The notes: generated by a model not told the origin, from the letters alone. A DNA stretch of 64,000 bases from Polycladomyces subterraneus (GCF_030433435.1 NZ_JANRHH010000029.1:124001-188000), one strand, 5' to 3'. Positions 29,353 to 41,130 are shown, numbered from the stretch's first letter. A program made the numbers and translations.

Positions 29353-31428
29353 ATGGCACGTGAGTTCTCCTTGGAGAAAACGCGGAATATCGGGATCATG
29401 GCTCACATCGACGCCGGTAAAACCACGACCACTGAGCGGATCTTGTTCTACACCGGCCGCGTGCACAAAATCGGGGAAGTACACGAAGGCGCGGCCACCA
29501 TGGACTGGATGGAGCAAGAACAAGAACGCGGGATCACTATCACTTCCGCGGCGACGACCTGCCAGTGGAAAGGACACCGGATCAACATCATCGACACTCC
29601 GGGTCACGTGGATTTTACGGTCGAAGTGGAACGATCCCTGCGCGTATTGGATGGAGCGGTTGGGGTGTTCTGCGCCAAGGGTGGCGTAGAGCCGCAATCG
29701 GAAACTGTGTGGCGGCAAGCTGACAAATATGGCGTACCGCGGATCGCCTACGTGAACAAAATGGACATCGTTGGCGCTGACTTCTACGGTGCGGTGGAAC
29801 AAATGCGGGAACGCCTGCAAGCCAACGCCGTGCCGATTCAGTTGCCGATCGGTGCCGAAGATACCTTCGAAGGTATCATCGACCTCGTCAAAAACTGCGC
29901 GTACTACTACCTGGACGATCTGGGTACACAGACGGAAGCGCGCGAAATCCCCGACGAGTACAAGGAGAAAGCGGAAGAATACCGTACCGCTCTCTTGGAA
30001 GCCGTCGCGGAGATTGACGAGGAACTGATGATGAAATACCTCGAAGGGGAAGAAATTACCGAAGAGGAAATCGTGGCCGCTTTGCGGAAAGGTACCTGTG
30101 AAGTGAAAATCACTCCGGTACTGTGCGGTTCCTCGTACAAAAACAAAGGGGTTCAAATGCTCCTGGATGCAGTCGTCGCATATCTGCCGTCTCCGGTGGA
30201 CGTGCCGGATATTCGCGGCGAACTGCCGGACGGAACGGAAGCGACCCGGAAATCGGGCGATAACGAACCGTTCGCTGCACTGGCGTTCAAGATCATGTCC
30301 GACCCCTACGTCGGAAAACTCACCTTCTTCCGGGTGTATTCGGGTACACTTAACTCCGGTTCCTACGTACTGAACTCCACCAAAGGCAAGCGTGAGCGGA
30401 TCGGTCGGATTCTGCAAATGCACGCTAACCACCGTGAAGAGATCAGCACCGTATATGCCGGTGACATTGCGGCCGCGGTCGGCCTGAAAGACACGACGAC
30501 CGGGGACACCTTGTGCGATGAGAAACACCCGATTATCCTGGAATCCATGGTCTTCCCGGAACCGGTGATCTCGATCGCCATCGAGCCGCAATCCAAAGCG
30601 GACCAAGACAAGATGGCGATGGCGCTGGCCAAACTGGCTGAGGAAGATCCGACGTTCCGCACCCATACTGACGAAGAGACGGGACAAACCATCATCTCCG
30701 GTATGGGCGAGCTGCACCTCGACATCATCGTGGACCGTCTGCGCCGCGAGTTTAAAGTGGAAGCCAAAGTGGGTAAACCGCAAGTGGCTTACAAAGAAAC
30801 CTTCCGCAAATCGGCCAAAGTGGAAGGGAAATTCATCCGGCAAACGGGTGGACGCGGTCAATACGGTCACGTCTGGATCGAATTCGAACCGCTGCCGGAA
30901 GGCTCCGGTTTCGTATTCGAAAACAAAATCGTCGGCGGTGTGGTGCCGAAAGAATACATCCCGGCCGTGCAGGCGGGTATCGAAGAAGCCATGCAAAATG
31001 GCGTGTTGGCAGGATATCCGATGGTGGACATCAAAGCGACCATCTTCGATGGTTCGTACCACGATGTCGACTCCTCGGAAATGGCCTTCAAGATCGCCGG
31101 CTCTCTTGCCTTAAAAGCGGCTAAGGACAAATGTGACCCGGTGCTTCTGGAGCCGATCATGAAAGTGGAAGTGGTCGTTCCGGAAGAATATATGGGTGAC
31201 ATCATGGGTGACATCAACTCCCGCCGCGGTCGCGTCGAGGGCATGGAAGCGCGCGGTAACGCGCAAGTGATTCGTGGTATGGTGCCGCTGGCTGAAATGT
31301 TCGGTTATGCGACCACCCTGCGGTCCAAGACGCAAGGACGCGGTACCTTCACGATGCAATTCGACCACTATGAAGAAGTGCCGAAAAACATCGCGGAGGA
31401 GATTATCGCGAAAAACGCAGGTAAATAA
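29353..31428 (+). CDS. fusA: Translation elongation factor G
   Basis: GTPase that drives ribosomal translocation. The P loop [15 protein letters not shown] (residue 17 on), switch [25 protein letters not shown] and [10 protein letters not shown] (G4) are intact. Domains II-V follow, ending in [23 protein letters not shown]. 691 aa, full length. AAAGGAGAC lies before the ATG. Confidence 0.98.
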   Translation: MAREFSLEKTRNIGIMAHIDAGKTTTTERILFYTGRVHKIGEVHEGAATMDWMEQEQERGITITSAATTCQWKGHRINIIDTPGHVDFTVEVERSLRVLDGAVGVFCAKGGVEPQSETVWRQADKYGVPRIAYVNKMDIVGADFYGAVEQMRERLQANAVPIQLPIGAEDTFEGIIDLVKNCAYYYLDDLGTQTEAREIPDEYKEKAEEYRTALLEAVAEIDEELMMKYLEGEEITEEEIVAALRKGTCEVKITPVLCGSSYKNKGVQMLLDAVVAYLPSPVDVPDIRGELPDGTEATRKSGDNEPFAALAFKIMSDPYVGKLTFFRVYSGTLNSGSYVLNSTKGKRERIGRILQMHANHREEISTVYAGDIAAAVGLKDTTTGDTLCDEKHPIILESMVFPEPVISIAIEPQSKADQDKMAMALAKLAEEDPTFRTHTDEETGQTIISGMGELHLDIIVDRLRREFKVEAKVGKPQVAYKETFRKSAKVEGKFIRQTGGRGQYGHVWIEFEPLPEGSGFVFENKIVGGVVPKEYIPAVQAGIEEAMQNGVLAGYPMVDIKATIFDGSYHDVDSSEMAFKIAGSLALKAAKDKCDPVLLEPIMKVEVVVPEEYMGDIMGDINSRRGRVEGMEARGNAQVIRGMVPLAEMFGYATTLRSKTQGRGTFTMQFDHYEEVPKNIAEEIIAKNAGK

Positions 31429-31466
31429 TCACTCGGTTGTTGACAACCGTTCATCATAGGGCGGAA

Positions 31467-31530
31467 GCCGTCCCCCTGATGAGCGATTCATCCGCTGGCT
31501 TGGCCGACGGAGCTACAGACGGGGGGCGGC
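31467..31530 (+). promoter_or_regulatory. Long-range stem in the fusA-tuf interval
   Basis: GCCGTCCCCC (31467-31476) pairs with GGGGGGCGGC (31521-31530), 10 bp with one G.U, enclosing the small hairpin GATGA-GCGAT-TCATC. It lies in the 248-base gap before tuf, where no gene is seen. Confidence 0.5.
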
Positions 31531-31580
31531 GATCCGCGGAACGTTATCGGCAATCACACATGCCTGCGATGTATCATCAT

Positions 31581-31627
31581 GAAAGTCAGTGGCGGAACTT
31601 ATGTGAATGATTTCGCCTCCGACTTTC
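31581..31627 (+). promoter_or_regulatory. Hairpin in the tuf leader
   Basis: GAAAGTCAGTGGCGGAA and TTTCGCCTCCGACTTTC form a long stem with several symmetric mismatches around a 13-base loop. It ends about 50 bases before the tuf start. Together with the stem at 31467-31530 it suggests a folded tuf leader; no clear promoter was found in the gap. Confidence 0.5.
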
Positions 31628-31676
31628 TCACATACATCTAAAAAACTTATGGCAAATTTGAAGGAGGATCACGAAA

Positions 31677-32867
31677 ATGGCCAAAGCCAAATTCGAGCGT
31701 ACGAAACCGCACGTCAACATTGGTACGATCGGTCACGTTGACCACGGTAAAACCACGTTGACCGCCGCTATCACCACCGTTTTGGCAAAAACCGGTGGCG
31801 CTGTGGCAACTGCTTACGACCAAATCGACAAAGCTCCGGAAGAAAAAGAACGGGGCATCACGATCTCCACGGCTCACGTGGAATATGAAACCGAAAACCG
31901 TCACTATGCGCACGTGGACTGCCCGGGTCACGCTGACTACGTGAAAAACATGATCACCGGTGCGGCCCAAATGGACGGTGCGATCCTCGTAGTGTCCGCT
32001 GCGGATGGTCCGATGCCGCAAACCCGGGAGCACATCCTGCTGTCCCGTCAGGTCGGCGTTCCGTACATCGTCGTGTTCTTGAACAAAGTGGACATGGTAG
32101 ACGACGAAGAGCTGCTTGAACTGGTGGAAATGGAAGTGCGCGACCTGTTGTCCGAGTACGAATTCCCGGGCGACGAAATCCCGGTTGTGAAAGGTTCCGC
32201 TCTGAAAGCGCTGGAAAACCCGGACAGCGAGTGGGCCGATGCCATTCTCGAACTGATGAAAGCCGTTGACGAGTACATCCCGACCCCGGAACGTGACAAA
32301 GACAAACCGTTCCTGATGCCGGTCGAGGACGTGTTCTCCATCACCGGTCGTGGTACGGTGGCCACCGGTCGTGTGGAACGCGGTACCATTAAAGTTGGCG
32401 ACGAAGTGGAAATCGTGGGTCTGGCTGACGAAACCAAGAAAACGGTTGTTACCGGCGTGGAAATGTTCCGCAAGCTGCTGGATGTGGCTGAAGCCGGGGA
32501 CAACATCGGTGCCCTGCTGCGCGGTGTTGACCGGACAGAAGTTGAGCGCGGTCAAGTGTTGGCCAAACCTGGCAGCGTGAACCCGCACACCAAATTCGAA
32601 GCCCAAGTATACATTCTGACCAAAGAAGAGGGCGGCCGTCACACCCCGTTCTTCAACGGTTATCGTCCGCAGTTCTACTTCCGGACCACGGACGTGACCG
32701 GCGTCATCAAACTGCCGGAAGGCACCGAAATGGTGATGCCTGGTGACAACATCAAAATGGAAGTGGAACTGATCGCTCCGATCGCGATCGAAGAAGGTAC
32801 CCGTTTCGCGATCCGCGAAGGTGGACGCACCGTGGGTGCCGGTGCCGTGTCCAAAATCCTCGGCTAA
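31677..32867 (+). CDS. tuf: Translation elongation factor Tu
   Basis: GTPase that delivers aminoacyl-tRNA to the ribosome. G1 [14 protein letters not shown], switch [26 protein letters not shown] and G4 NKVDMVDD are canonical. Domains II and III end in [15 protein letters not shown]. 396 aa. AAGGAGG lies 9 bases before the ATG. It is followed by a strong terminator, so it is the last gene of the str cluster. Confidence 0.98.
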   Translation: MAKAKFERTKPHVNIGTIGHVDHGKTTLTAAITTVLAKTGGAVATAYDQIDKAPEEKERGITISTAHVEYETENRHYAHVDCPGHADYVKNMITGAAQMDGAILVVSAADGPMPQTREHILLSRQVGVPYIVVFLNKVDMVDDEELLELVEMEVRDLLSEYEFPGDEIPVVKGSALKALENPDSEWADAILELMKAVDEYIPTPERDKDKPFLMPVEDVFSITGRGTVATGRVERGTIKVGDEVEIVGLADETKKTVVTGVEMFRKLLDVAEAGDNIGALLRGVDRTEVERGQVLAKPGSVNPHTKFEAQVYILTKEEGGRHTPFFNGYRPQFYFRTTDVTGVIKLPEGTEMVMPGDNIKMEVELIAPIAIEEGTRFAIREGGRTVGAGAVSKILG

Positions 32868-32887
32868 TAAGCGCGGGGATGGGACAA

Positions 32888-32918
32888 ACCCTCCGGGGAA
32901 ATTCCCGGAGGGTTTTTA
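32888..32918 (+). terminator. Terminator after tuf
   Basis: A perfect 10-bp stem ACCCTCCGGG / CCCGGAGGGT with a 6-base loop runs into TTTTT. Confidence 0.93.
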
Positions 32919-33282
32919 TTTCTGGTGAGCAGAAACGTGCGAAACTTGAAACGAAGTGTGATTCATGAATTGATATGCTGGTCGGGAAATCAGAGCCCAT
33001 GATCTTTGACATCAACTTGAATCATTCAAGGACATTATTCTAGCAAACACATTTGTAGGTGTCTTAGCGTTTTTTGTTCAATGCGGTCGCAAAGGTTTCA
33101 CCAATGATGACACGAGTTGGGAACAAAGAAACGGTATGGATCAGATGCAGCCAAGTATGGTCTGCCGATGGCGTGTCCGGTCATTCACAGATCTTTTCCA
33201 GCAATGATTTCCCGTGAAAACAGCCATATCCCAGTCGCTGATCACACGAAAGAGGAGAACCTAGAAAAAATCACGGTTTTCC
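32919..33282. other. Gene-free interval between tuf and the S10 operon promoter
   Basis: About 360 bases with lower G+C than the flanks and no gene with a start codon and ribosome binding site. One + strand frame is open from 33014 to about 33212 (reads LANTFVGVLAFFVQCGRKGF and onward) but has no start or recognisable family; it could be a decayed gene. Nothing else is seen. Confidence 0.4.
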
Positions 33283-33749
<467 letters not shown>

Positions 33750-33791
33750 TACAGCATCAGAGAGGAAACACGGTGGTAGGAGGTGTGCGAC

Positions 33792-34418
33792 GTGAAAGGG
33801 ATTCTCGGCAAAAAACTGGGGATGACTCAGGTGTTCACTGCCGATGGTACCGTGGTGCCCGTTACGGTGATCGCGGCCGGTCCGTGCGTGGTTCTGCAAA
33901 AGAAAGAAGTGGCCACCGACGGATACGAAGCCGTTCAATTGGGTTTTGAAGACAAAAAAGAGCATCGGGCCAACAAGCCGGAAATCGGCCATGCGAAAAA
34001 AGCGAACACGACGCCGAAAAAATTTGTGCGCGAAATCCGCGGCATGAATCCGGCTGAATACGAATTGGGCCAAGAAATCAAAGTGGATTTGTTTCAGGAA
34101 GGGGAAATCGTGGACGTCACCGGCACGTCGAAAGGGAAAGGATTTGCCGGTGCCATTAAGCGGCACAACCAAGCTCGCGGTCCGATGAGCCACGGTTCCC
34201 GTTATCATCGGGGCCCCGGTTCCTTGGGTCCGATCGCGCCGAACCGCGTGTTCAAGGGGCAAACGCTCCCGGGACGCATGGGTGGCGAGCGTGTGACGAT
34301 TCAAAACCTGGAAATCGTGAAAGTGGACACGGAAAACAACCTGCTGTTGGTCAAAGGGTCGATTCCGGGTCCGCGTAACAGCTATGTGATCGTGAAATCC
34401 GCGGTAAAAAGCCGGTAA
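33792..34418 (+). CDS. rplC: 50S ribosomal protein L3
   Basis: Early-assembly protein near the peptidyl-transferase centre. [14 protein letters not shown] at the N terminus and [18 protein letters not shown]...PGRMGG in the core loop are diagnostic. The GTG at 33792 is chosen over the in-frame GTG at 33783, because the latter overlaps the AGGAGG ribosome binding site; this gives 208 aa. Confidence 0.95.
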   Translation: MKGILGKKLGMTQVFTADGTVVPVTVIAAGPCVVLQKKEVATDGYEAVQLGFEDKKEHRANKPEIGHAKKANTTPKKFVREIRGMNPAEYELGQEIKVDLFQEGEIVDVTGTSKGKGFAGAIKRHNQARGPMSHGSRYHRGPGSLGPIAPNRVFKGQTLPGRMGGERVTIQNLEIVKVDTENNLLLVKGSIPGPRNSYVIVKSAVKSR

Positions 34419-34445
34419 TGAATGTCAGAGAAGGAGGGAGACGAC

Positions 34446-35072
34446 ATGCCCAAGGTAGCAGTATACGACATGAACGGCAGCCAAGTGGGGGAAATCGAAC
34501 TGTCCGAAGCGATCTTCGGCATCGAGCCCAACAAGGCCGTTCTGCATGATGCCGTTGTGATGCAACAGGCATCTCTGCGCCGGGGAACCCACGCGGTGAA
34601 AAACCGTGCAGCCGTACGCGGCGGTGGACGGAAACCCTGGCGGCAAAAAGGTACCGGGCGCGCGCGTCACGGAAGCATTCGTTCGCCTCTGTGGGTGGGC
34701 GGTGGCGTGGTGTTCGGACCGACTCCGCGCAGCTACGCTTACAAATTGCCGAAAAAAGTACGTCGTCTGGCCATCAAATCCGCATTGTCCGCGAAAGTGA
34801 AGGACAACGAACTCATCGTGCTGGACGATCTGAAAATGGAACAACCGAAAACGCGTGAAATGGTTCGCGTGCTCAACAACCTGAACGCTGACCGCAAAGC
34901 GCTGGTTGTCAGCGGTGCATTTGATGAGAACGTGGCCTTGTCCGCGCGCAACATTCCCGGCGTGAAGTTCATCCAAGCAGATGGTATCAACGTGCTGGAT
35001 GTACTGAGCCACGACAAGCTCATCATGACTCGGGACGCCATTGCCCGGGTGGAGGAGGTGTTCAGCCGGTGA
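34446..35072 (+). CDS. rplD: 50S ribosomal protein L4
   Basis: Lines the exit tunnel with its basic loop ([20 protein letters not shown], residues about 61-80). In E. coli L4 is the S10-operon autoregulator; in Bacilli this is not general. 208 aa. AAGGAGGG precedes the ATG at 34446. The stop is overlapped by rplW (GTGA). Confidence 0.96.
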   Translation: MPKVAVYDMNGSQVGEIELSEAIFGIEPNKAVLHDAVVMQQASLRRGTHAVKNRAAVRGGGRKPWRQKGTGRARHGSIRSPLWVGGGVVFGPTPRSYAYKLPKKVRRLAIKSALSAKVKDNELIVLDDLKMEQPKTREMVRVLNNLNADRKALVVSGAFDENVALSARNIPGVKFIQADGINVLDVLSHDKLIMTRDAIARVEEVFSR

Positions 35073-35356
35073 AAGACCCGCGCGACATCATCCGTCGTCC
35101 GATCATCACGGAAAAATCGACCGAGATGAACGAAGAGCGGAAATACGCCTTTGAAGTGGATCTGCGTGCCAACAAAACGGAGATCAAACAAGCCGTCGAA
35201 AAAATCTTCGGCGTGAAAGTGGAAAAAGTGAACACGATGCGTGTTCGCGGCAAGAAAAAACGCTATGGTCGTTTTACCGGCCGCACGCCTGAACGTAAAA
35301 AAGCGATCGTGAAACTGACGGCTGACAGCAAGCCCATCGAACTGTTCGAAGTGTAA
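35069..35356 (+). CDS. rplW: 50S ribosomal protein L23
   Basis: Exit-site protein that docks trigger factor and [28 protein letters not shown] and [22 protein letters not shown] are typical; 95 aa. The GTG start overlaps the rplD stop by four bases with GGAGGAGG inside rplD. Confidence 0.96.
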   Translation: MKDPRDIIRRPIITEKSTEMNEERKYAFEVDLRANKTEIKQAVEKIFGVKVEKVNTMRVRGKKKRYGRFTGRTPERKKAIVKLTADSKPIELFEV

Positions 35357-35382
35357 GCCCAGGGAAAAGGAGGGAATGAGGT

Positions 35383-36213
35383 ATGGGCATCAAACGTTTT
35401 AAACCGACTTCTCCGGGTCGTCGTCAAATGACGGTGTCCACTTTTGAGGAGATTACGACGGATAAACCGGAAAAATCGCTTGTTGTTACTTTGCCCAAAA
35501 AGTCCGGCCGTAACAACCAAGGGAAAATCACGGTCCGGCACCAAGGCGGCGGTCACAAGCGGAAATACCGGATCATCGACTTCAAACGCGACAAAGACGG
35601 TATTCCCGGCCGCGTTGCCACGATCGAATACGATCCGAACCGTTCAGCTAACATCGCCCTCATTCATTATGCGGACGGTGAAAAACGGTACATCTTGGCG
35701 CCGCACGGCCTGAAAGTGGGTCAGGAAATCATGTCCGGTCCAGATGCGGACATCAAAGTGGGGAACGCCCTGCCGTTGGCCAACATTCCGGTCGGTACGG
35801 TGATCCACAACATCGAGCTGAAGCCGGGACGCGGCGGACAATTGGTCCGTGCTGCTGGTGCGCAAGCGCAATTGATGGGGAAAGAAGGCAAATACGCCAT
35901 CGTGCGTTTGACCTCCGGCGAAATGCGGATGATTCACATCAACTGCCGCGCGACGATCGGCCAAGTGGGTAACCTGGATCACGAGCTGATCACGATCGGG
36001 AAAGCCGGACGTGCTCGTTGGCTCGGCAAACGCCCGACGGTGCGCGGTTCCGTGATGAACCCGAGTGACCACCCGCACGGCGGTGGTGAAGGTAAGGCTC
36101 CGATCGGTCGGAAATCTCCGGTCACTCCGTGGGGTAAACCGACGTTGGGCTACAAAACACGGAAGAAAAACAAGCCTTCGGACAAATACATCATCCGTCG
36201 TCGCAAGAAGTAA
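35383..36213 (+). CDS. rplB: 50S ribosomal protein L2
   Basis: Universal protein needed for peptidyl transferase activity. [41 protein letters not shown] and the C-terminal [21 protein letters not shown] (with the conserved histidine) are intact. 276 aa. AAAGGAGGG precedes the ATG. Confidence 0.97.
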   Translation: MGIKRFKPTSPGRRQMTVSTFEEITTDKPEKSLVVTLPKKSGRNNQGKITVRHQGGGHKRKYRIIDFKRDKDGIPGRVATIEYDPNRSANIALIHYADGEKRYILAPHGLKVGQEIMSGPDADIKVGNALPLANIPVGTVIHNIELKPGRGGQLVRAAGAQAQLMGKEGKYAIVRLTSGEMRMIHINCRATIGQVGNLDHELITIGKAGRARWLGKRPTVRGSVMNPSDHPHGGGEGKAPIGRKSPVTPWGKPTLGYKTRKKNKPSDKYIIRRRKK

Positions 36214-36258
36214 CGGCTTTTTGTGTCATAAGCACCTACCGGAAGGGAGGTTGGATGC

Positions 36259-36540
36259 ATGGGTCGCAGCCTGAAAAAAGGGCCCTTTGCGGATGAGCAT
36301 CTGTTGAAAAAAGTGCGGGAGCTGAACGAAAAGAACGAGAAGCGCGTGATCAAAACCTGGTCCCGTCGTTCCACCATTTTCCCGGAATTCGTCGGACACA
36401 CGATTGCCGTGCACGACGGACGCAAACACGTACCGGTGTACATCACGGAAGACATGGTGGGGCACAAACTGGGTGAGTTCGTGCCGACCCGCACCTTCCG
36501 CGGTCATGCGGGAGATGACAAGAAAACGAAGAAGCGGTAA
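36259..36540 (+). CDS. rpsS: 30S ribosomal protein S19
   Basis: 30S head protein contacting the A-site finger. [17 protein letters not shown] and [31 protein letters not shown] are the family signatures; 93 aa. GGGAGG precedes the ATG. Confidence 0.97.
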   Translation: MGRSLKKGPFADEHLLKKVRELNEKNEKRVIKTWSRRSTIFPEFVGHTIAVHDGRKHVPVYITEDMVGHKLGEFVPTRTFRGHAGDDKKTKKR

Positions 36541-36576
36541 GGAAGGCGCTAGGTTAGCGAGAGAGGAGGTCGTCAC

Positions 36577-36909
36577 ATGCAAGCGAAAGCCGTCGCTCGT
36601 TACGTACGGATTGCACCTCGCAAAGCGCGTTTGGTAATTGACTTGATCCGCGGCAAATCGGTGGAGGAAGCGTTGGCGATCCTGCGTTTCACCCCGCGCG
36701 CCGCTTCTCCGATCATCGAGAAAGTGCTCAAGTCCGCCGTCGCGAACGCTGAGCACAATCACAACATGGACGTACGGCGGTTGGTCGTGGAAAAAGCGTA
36801 CGTGGACGAAGGGCCCACGATGAAACGGTACCGTCCGCGCGCACAGGGACGTGCCAGCCGGATCAATAAACGGACCAGCCACATCACGGTCGTCGTATCT
36901 GAGAAATAA
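36577..36909 (+). CDS. rplV: 50S ribosomal protein L22
   Basis: Extends a beta hairpin into the exit tunnel. [28 protein letters not shown] and the C-terminal [25 protein letters not shown] (macrolide-relevant hairpin) are wild type. 110 aa. GAGAGGAGG precedes the ATG. Confidence 0.97.
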   Translation: MQAKAVARYVRIAPRKARLVIDLIRGKSVEEALAILRFTPRAASPIIEKVLKSAVANAEHNHNMDVRRLVVEKAYVDEGPTMKRYRPRAQGRASRINKRTSHITVVVSEK

Positions 36910-36923
36910 GGAGGGATGAATCG

Positions 36924-37583
36924 GTGGGTCAAAAGGTAAGCCCGGTAGGTTTGCGGGTTGGCATCATCCGTGACTGGGAATCCAAATGGTTTGCCGGGAA
37001 AGATTATGCCGACCTGTTGCACGAGGACATCAAGATTCGGGAGTTCATTCGCAAACGGATGAAAGACGCCGCGGTCTCGAGCATCGAGATTGAGCGGGCA
37101 GCCAACCGCGTCAACATCACCATTCACACCGCGAAACCGGGGATGGTGATTGGTAAGGGCGGTTCGGAAGTCGAAGCATTGCGTCAAGCGCTGAACAAAT
37201 TGACCGGAAAAAAAGTGCACATCAACATCAGCGAAATCAAAAATCCGGAACTGGACGCTTATCTGGTGGCGGAAAATATCGCGCAACAACTGGAGCGCCG
37301 TATTTCGTTCCGCCGTGCGATGAAACAAGCGATCCAACGTACCTTGCGCGCCGGCGCGAAAGGGATTCGCACCCAAGTGAGCGGTCGTCTGGGCGGTGCG
37401 GACATCGCGCGTACGGAAGGGTACAGCGAAGGTACGGTGCCGCTTCACACCTTGCGTGCGGATATCGACTACGGTTTTGCTGAAGCGCACACGACCTACG
37501 GACGTATTGGTGTGAAAGTGTGGATTTATCGCGGTGAAGTGCTTCCCAAGAAGAAAAAAGGAGACGCGGAAGGGGGCGAATAA
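36924..37583 (+). CDS. rpsC: 30S ribosomal protein S3
   Basis: mRNA-entry protein. An N-terminal [23 protein letters not shown], a KH domain ([19 protein letters not shown], near residue 72) and the C-terminal [30 protein letters not shown] are present. 219 aa. GTG start after AAGGAGGG. Confidence 0.97.
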   Translation: MGQKVSPVGLRVGIIRDWESKWFAGKDYADLLHEDIKIREFIRKRMKDAAVSSIEIERAANRVNITIHTAKPGMVIGKGGSEVEALRQALNKLTGKKVHINISEIKNPELDAYLVAENIAQQLERRISFRRAMKQAIQRTLRAGAKGIRTQVSGRLGGADIARTEGYSEGTVPLHTLRADIDYGFAEAHTTYGRIGVKVWIYRGEVLPKKKKGDAEGGE

Positions 37584-37586
37584 ACG

Positions 37587-38012
37587 ATGCTGATGCCGAA
37601 ACGCACCAAGTACCGCAAAGAGCATCGCGGCCGGATGAAAGGCCGGGCCAAAGGCGGTACCGAAGTGGCATTCGGTGAATACGGTCTGCAGGCGTTGGAG
37701 CCGGCATGGATCACCAACCGGCAAATCGAAGCAGCTCGTGTCGCCATGACCCGTTACATCAAACGGGGCGGGAAAGTCTGGATCAAAATCTTCCCGGACA
37801 AACCGGTAACCCAAAAACCGCTTGAGGTGCGGATGGGTAGCGGTAAAGGTTCGCCCGAAAAATGGGTGGCCGTCGTCAAACCGGGTAAAATCTTGTTTGA
37901 ATTGGCAGGGGTGCCGGAAGAAGTCGCACGTGAAGCGATGCGGCTGGCGGCCCACAAACTGCCGATCAAAACGAAATTCGTAAAACGGAACGAAGCGGGT
38001 GGTAGCGAATGA
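37587..38012 (+). CDS. rplP: 50S ribosomal protein L16
   Basis: Contacts A-site t[27 protein letters not shown] at the N terminus and [24 protein letters not shown] in the core. 141 aa. It begins 3 bases after rpsC, and its stop overlaps rpmC (ATGA). Confidence 0.97.
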   Translation: MLMPKRTKYRKEHRGRMKGRAKGGTEVAFGEYGLQALEPAWITNRQIEAARVAMTRYIKRGGKVWIKIFPDKPVTQKPLEVRMGSGKGSPEKWVAVVKPGKILFELAGVPEEVAREAMRLAAHKLPIKTKFVKRNEAGGSE

Positions 38013-38221
38013 AAGCGAAAGAGCTGATGGACATGACCACCGCGGAAATCGAACAAAAACTGCGTGAGTTAAAGGAAGAACTGTTTAACCTCCGGTTCCA
38101 GAAAGCGACTGGGCAATTGGAAAACCCGGCCCGGATCCGTCAGGTTCGCAAAGACATCGCCCGCGCGAAAACCGTTTTGCGGGAGCGCGAACTGGGGATC
38201 GAAAGGAGGAAACAGGCATGA
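38009..38221 (+). CDS. rpmC: 50S ribosomal protein L29
   Basis: Small helical-hairpin protein at the exit site. [31 protein letters not shown] with the usual [19 protein letters not shown] tail. 70 aa. It overlaps rplP upstream and rpsQ downstream, four bases each. Confidence 0.96.
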   Translation: MKAKELMDMTTAEIEQKLRELKEELFNLRFQKATGQLENPARIRQVRKDIARAKTVLRERELGIERRKQA

Positions 38222-38481
38222 CCGAGCGCAATCGTCGGAAAGTACGCGTCGGCAAAGTGGTCAGCGATAAGATGGATAAGACGATTGTCGTGGCGGTGGA
38301 GACCTACAAACGGGATCCTCTGTACGGCAAGCGCGTGAAATACACCAAAAAGTTCAAAGCCCATGATGAGCAAAACCAAGCCAAAGTGGGCGACATTGTG
38401 AAAATCATGGAAACGCGGCCGCTCTCAAAGGAGAAGCGTTGGCGTTTGGTTGAGATCGTCGAAGAAGCCGTGATCATCTGA
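38218..38481 (+). CDS. rpsQ: 30S ribosomal protein S17
   Basis: OB-fold primary 16S-binding protein. [24 protein letters not shown] and [16 protein letters not shown] then [24 protein letters not shown]. 87 aa. ATGA overlap with rpmC; GAAAGGAGG sits inside rpmC. Confidence 0.97.
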   Translation: MTERNRRKVRVGKVVSDKMDKTIVVAVETYKRDPLYGKRVKYTKKFKAHDEQNQAKVGDIVKIMETRPLSKEKRWRLVEIVEEAVII

Positions 38482-38513
38482 CGCTCGGGAAGCGAAGGGA
38501 AGGAGGGAAACCG

Positions 38514-38882
38514 ATGATTCAACCGCAAAGCCGCCTGCGCGTAGCTGACAACTCCGGAGCCAAAGAATTGATGTGCATCAAAGTGCTGGGCGGATCGAAA
38601 CGGAAATCCGCTGGGATCGGTGACATCATCGTAGCTTCCGTGAAACAGGCAACACCCGGTGGCGTTGTCAAGAAAGGGGACGTCGTGAAAGCTGTTGTGG
38701 TGCGTACGGTTCGTCCGACTCGCCGTAGCGATGGTTCCTATATCCGTTTTGACGAAAACGCCGCTGTGGTGATCAGGGAAGACAAAAGCCCGCGCGGTAC
38801 CCGGATTTTCGGACCGGTGGCCCGGGAATTGCGCGAAAAAGACTTCATGAAAATCATCTCGCTGGCGCCGGAAGTACTCTGA
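38514..38882 (+). CDS. rplN: 50S ribosomal protein L14
   Basis: Forms an intersubunit bridge and the RsfS-binding site. [27 protein letters not shown] and [38 protein letters not shown] are diagnostic. 122 aa. AAGGAGGG precedes the ATG. Confidence 0.97.
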   Translation: MIQPQSRLRVADNSGAKELMCIKVLGGSKRKSAGIGDIIVASVKQATPGGVVKKGDVVKAVVVRTVRPTRRSDGSYIRFDENAAVVIREDKSPRGTRIFGPVARELREKDFMKIISLAPEVL

Positions 38883-38926
38883 CGGCGTGGCGTAACCCAA
38901 CCAACGCAACGTGAGGAGGTGCCGAG

Positions 38927-39307
38927 ATGAGCGCCAAGCGCCCGAACAAATTGCACATCAAAGCGGGAGACACCGTGATCGTGATGCGCGGGAAAGAAGC
39001 GCCGACGCGCGACAAAAACGGAAACAAAGTGTACACCAAAGGTCGGGTATTGAAAGTGTTTCCGAAAGAGCAACGCGCGTTGGTGGAAGGGGTCAACATG
39101 GTGAAGAAGCACAGCCGTCCGACCCCGAATAACCCGCAAGGCGGTATCATTGAAAAAGAAGCGCCGATTCACATTTCCAACTTGATGTTGGAAGACCCGA
39201 AAACAAAAGAGCCGACCCGGATCGGATACAAATTCGTGGAAGGCAAAGACGGCAAACCGAGAAAAGTACGCTATGCCAAAAAATCCGGCGAAATTATCGA
39301 CAAATGA
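38927..39307 (+). CDS. rplX: 50S ribosomal protein L24, with an inserted loop
   Basis: KOW-domain assembly initiator at the tunnel exit. Core motifs [49 protein letters not shown] and RVRYAKKSG-type [11 protein letters not shown] are present. At 126 aa it is longer than the usual 101-105: it has an N-terminal MSAKRPN extension and about 13 extra residues ([13 protein letters not shown]) in the first KOW loop, where others read GKDKGKQG. The sequence is in frame and unambiguous, so the insertion is real. Confidence 0.95.
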   Translation: MSAKRPNKLHIKAGDTVIVMRGKEAPTRDKNGNKVYTKGRVLKVFPKEQRALVEGVNMVKKHSRPTPNNPQGGIIEKEAPIHISNLMLEDPKTKEPTRIGYKFVEGKDGKPRKVRYAKKSGEIIDK

Positions 39308-39337
39308 CGGACGGATTGAGGAAGGGAGGGACCTCTG

Positions 39338-39886
39338 TTGGCAACACCCAGGCTCAAACAGAAATACCGTGAAGAGATCACCCCGGCCCTGATGAAGAAG
39401 TTCAACTATGCTTCGCCGATGCAGGTGCCGAAAGTGGAAAAAGTGGTGATCAACATGGGTGTGGGTGAAGCGGTGCAAAATCCGAAAGTGCTGGATGGCG
39501 CCGTGGAAGACCTCACCTTGATTTCCGGTCAGAAACCGGTGATTACCCGGGCAAAAAAATCGATCGCAGGATTCAAATTGCGGGAAGGCATGCCGATCGG
39601 TTGCAAAGTGACGTTGCGTGGCGATCGGATGTATTACTTCCTGGACAAATTGTTCAACGTGGCGCTACCGCGCGTGCGTGACTTCCGCGGCGTGTCTCCG
39701 AAATCCTTCGACGGTCGCGGCAACTACACGCTCGGTTTGAAAGAGCAGCTGATCTTCCCGGAAATCGACTATGATAAAGTGGACAAAGTGCGCGGGATGG
39801 ACGTCATTATCGTCACCACCGCCGAGACGGACGAAGAAGCCCGTGAATTGCTCGCGCAATTGGGTATGCCCTTTCGCAAACAATAA
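39338..39886 (+). CDS. rplE: 50S ribosomal protein L5
   Basis: Binds 5S rRNA and contacts P-site t[37 protein letters not shown] and [24 protein letters not shown] are conserved. 182 aa. The start is TTG after GGAAGGGAGGG. Confidence 0.97.
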   Translation: MATPRLKQKYREEITPALMKKFNYASPMQVPKVEKVVINMGVGEAVQNPKVLDGAVEDLTLISGQKPVITRAKKSIAGFKLREGMPIGCKVTLRGDRMYYFLDKLFNVALPRVRDFRGVSPKSFDGRGNYTLGLKEQLIFPEIDYDKVDKVRGMDVIIVTTAETDEEARELLAQLGMPFRKQ

Positions 39887-39923
39887 ACCGGAACGTGACT
39901 AAACGGCAAAGGAGGGGGATCCG

Positions 39924-40109
39924 TTGGCCAAGAAATCAATGATCGCCAAGGCGAAGCGCAAACCGAAATTCAAAGTGCGCGCCTACACCCGGTGTGAGCG
40001 GTGCGGACGGCCGCACGCCGTCATGCGCAAGTTCCGCCTCTGCCGGATTTGCTTCCGTGAATTGGCGTACAAAGGGCAGATTCCCGGCGTGAAAAAAGCC
40101 AGCTGGTAA
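39924..40109 (+). CDS. rpsZ: 30S ribosomal protein S14, zinc type
   Basis: 61-residue zinc-ribbon S14: [10 protein letters not shown] ... CRICFRELA provides the four Cys ligands. [21 protein letters not shown] leads in. Bacilli usually carry a second, Cys-free S14 elsewhere for zinc-poor growth. The start is TTG after AAAGGAGGGGG. Confidence 0.96.
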   Translation: MAKKSMIAKAKRKPKFKVRAYTRCERCGRPHAVMRKFRLCRICFRELAYKGQIPGVKKASW

Positions 40110-40133
40110 TGGAAGTGGAAGGAGGGAAAGAGC

Positions 40134-40532
40134 ATGGTGATGACAGACCCGATTGCTGACATGCTGACACGGATCCGCAACGCGAACTTGGTTCGCCATG
40201 AGAGCTTGGAAGTGCCTGCTTCCAAAATCAAGCGCGAGATCTGCGAAATTTTGAAGCGCGAAGGGTTTATCCGCGACGCGGAATACATCGAGGACGGAAA
40301 ACAAGGGATCATCCGGATCTTCTTGAAGTACGGCAAGAACAATGAACGCGTCATCACCGGGCTGAAGCGGATCAGCAAACCGGGCTTGCGCGTCTACGCG
40401 AAGCACAACGAAATCCCGCGTGTACTGCGCGGTCTCGGCATTGCGATCTTGTCCACCTCGAAAGGGGTCATGACGGACAAAGAAGCGCGTCAAGCCAAGG
40501 TGGGCGGCGAAGTTATCTGCTACGTGTGGTAA
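40134..40532 (+). CDS. rpsH: 30S ribosomal protein S8
   Basis: Primary 16S-binding protein; in E. coli the spc-operon autoregulator. [29 protein letters not shown] and the C-terminal [31 protein letters not shown] are typical. 132 aa. The ATG at 40134 follows AAGGAGGG; the ATG at 40140 is possible. Confidence 0.97.
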   Translation: MVMTDPIADMLTRIRNANLVRHESLEVPASKIKREICEILKREGFIRDAEYIEDGKQGIIRIFLKYGKNNERVITGLKRISKPGLRVYAKHNEIPRVLRGLGIAILSTSKGVMTDKEARQAKVGGEVICYVW

Positions 40533-40563
40533 TATAGGCGGAAATGAATGGAGGTGAACACGT

Positions 40564-41100
40564 ATGTCGCGGATCGGCAAGAAACCGATTGACATCCCCA
40601 ACGGGGTGGAAGTGACAATCAATGGAAGCCACGTGGTCATCAAAGGACCGAAAGGCACGTTGGAACGGACATTCCACCCCGATATGACGATCAAATTGGA
40701 AGACAACCAACTGGTGGTGGAGCGGCCGAGCGATGAGCGCCATCATCGCGCGTTGCACGGAACCACCCGCAGCCTTTTGGCCAACATGGTCGAAGGGGTA
40801 ACGAACGGATTCAGCAAGACTCTGGAGCTGGTCGGTGTCGGTTACCGCGCCCAGAAAAAAGGCAACACGGTCGTTATTAATGTCGGTTACTCCCACCCGG
40901 TTGAGGTGGAACAACGGGAAGGCATCGAGCTGGAAGTCCCGGCACAAAACCAAATCGTGGTCAAAGGGATCGACAAACAGCTCGTGGGTGCCGTGGCGGC
41001 CAACATTCGCGCCATTCGCGAACCCGAGCCGTATAAAGGCAAAGGGATCAAATATATTGACGAACGGATTCGGCGTAAAGAGGGTAAAACCGGTAAGTAA
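40564..41100 (+). CDS. rplF: 50S ribosomal protein L6
   Basis: Sits at the factor-binding site near the sarcin-ricin loop. [38 protein letters not shown] and the C-terminal [16 protein letters not shown]-type [16 protein letters not shown] are intact. 178 aa. TGGAGGTG precedes the ATG. Confidence 0.97.
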   Translation: MSRIGKKPIDIPNGVEVTINGSHVVIKGPKGTLERTFHPDMTIKLEDNQLVVERPSDERHHRALHGTTRSLLANMVEGVTNGFSKTLELVGVGYRAQKKGNTVVINVGYSHPVEVEQREGIELEVPAQNQIVVKGIDKQLVGAVAANIRAIREPEPYKGKGIKYIDERIRRKEGKTGK

Positions 41101-41130
41101 TCTTAGGAACGTGAAGGGAGTGAATGCGGC

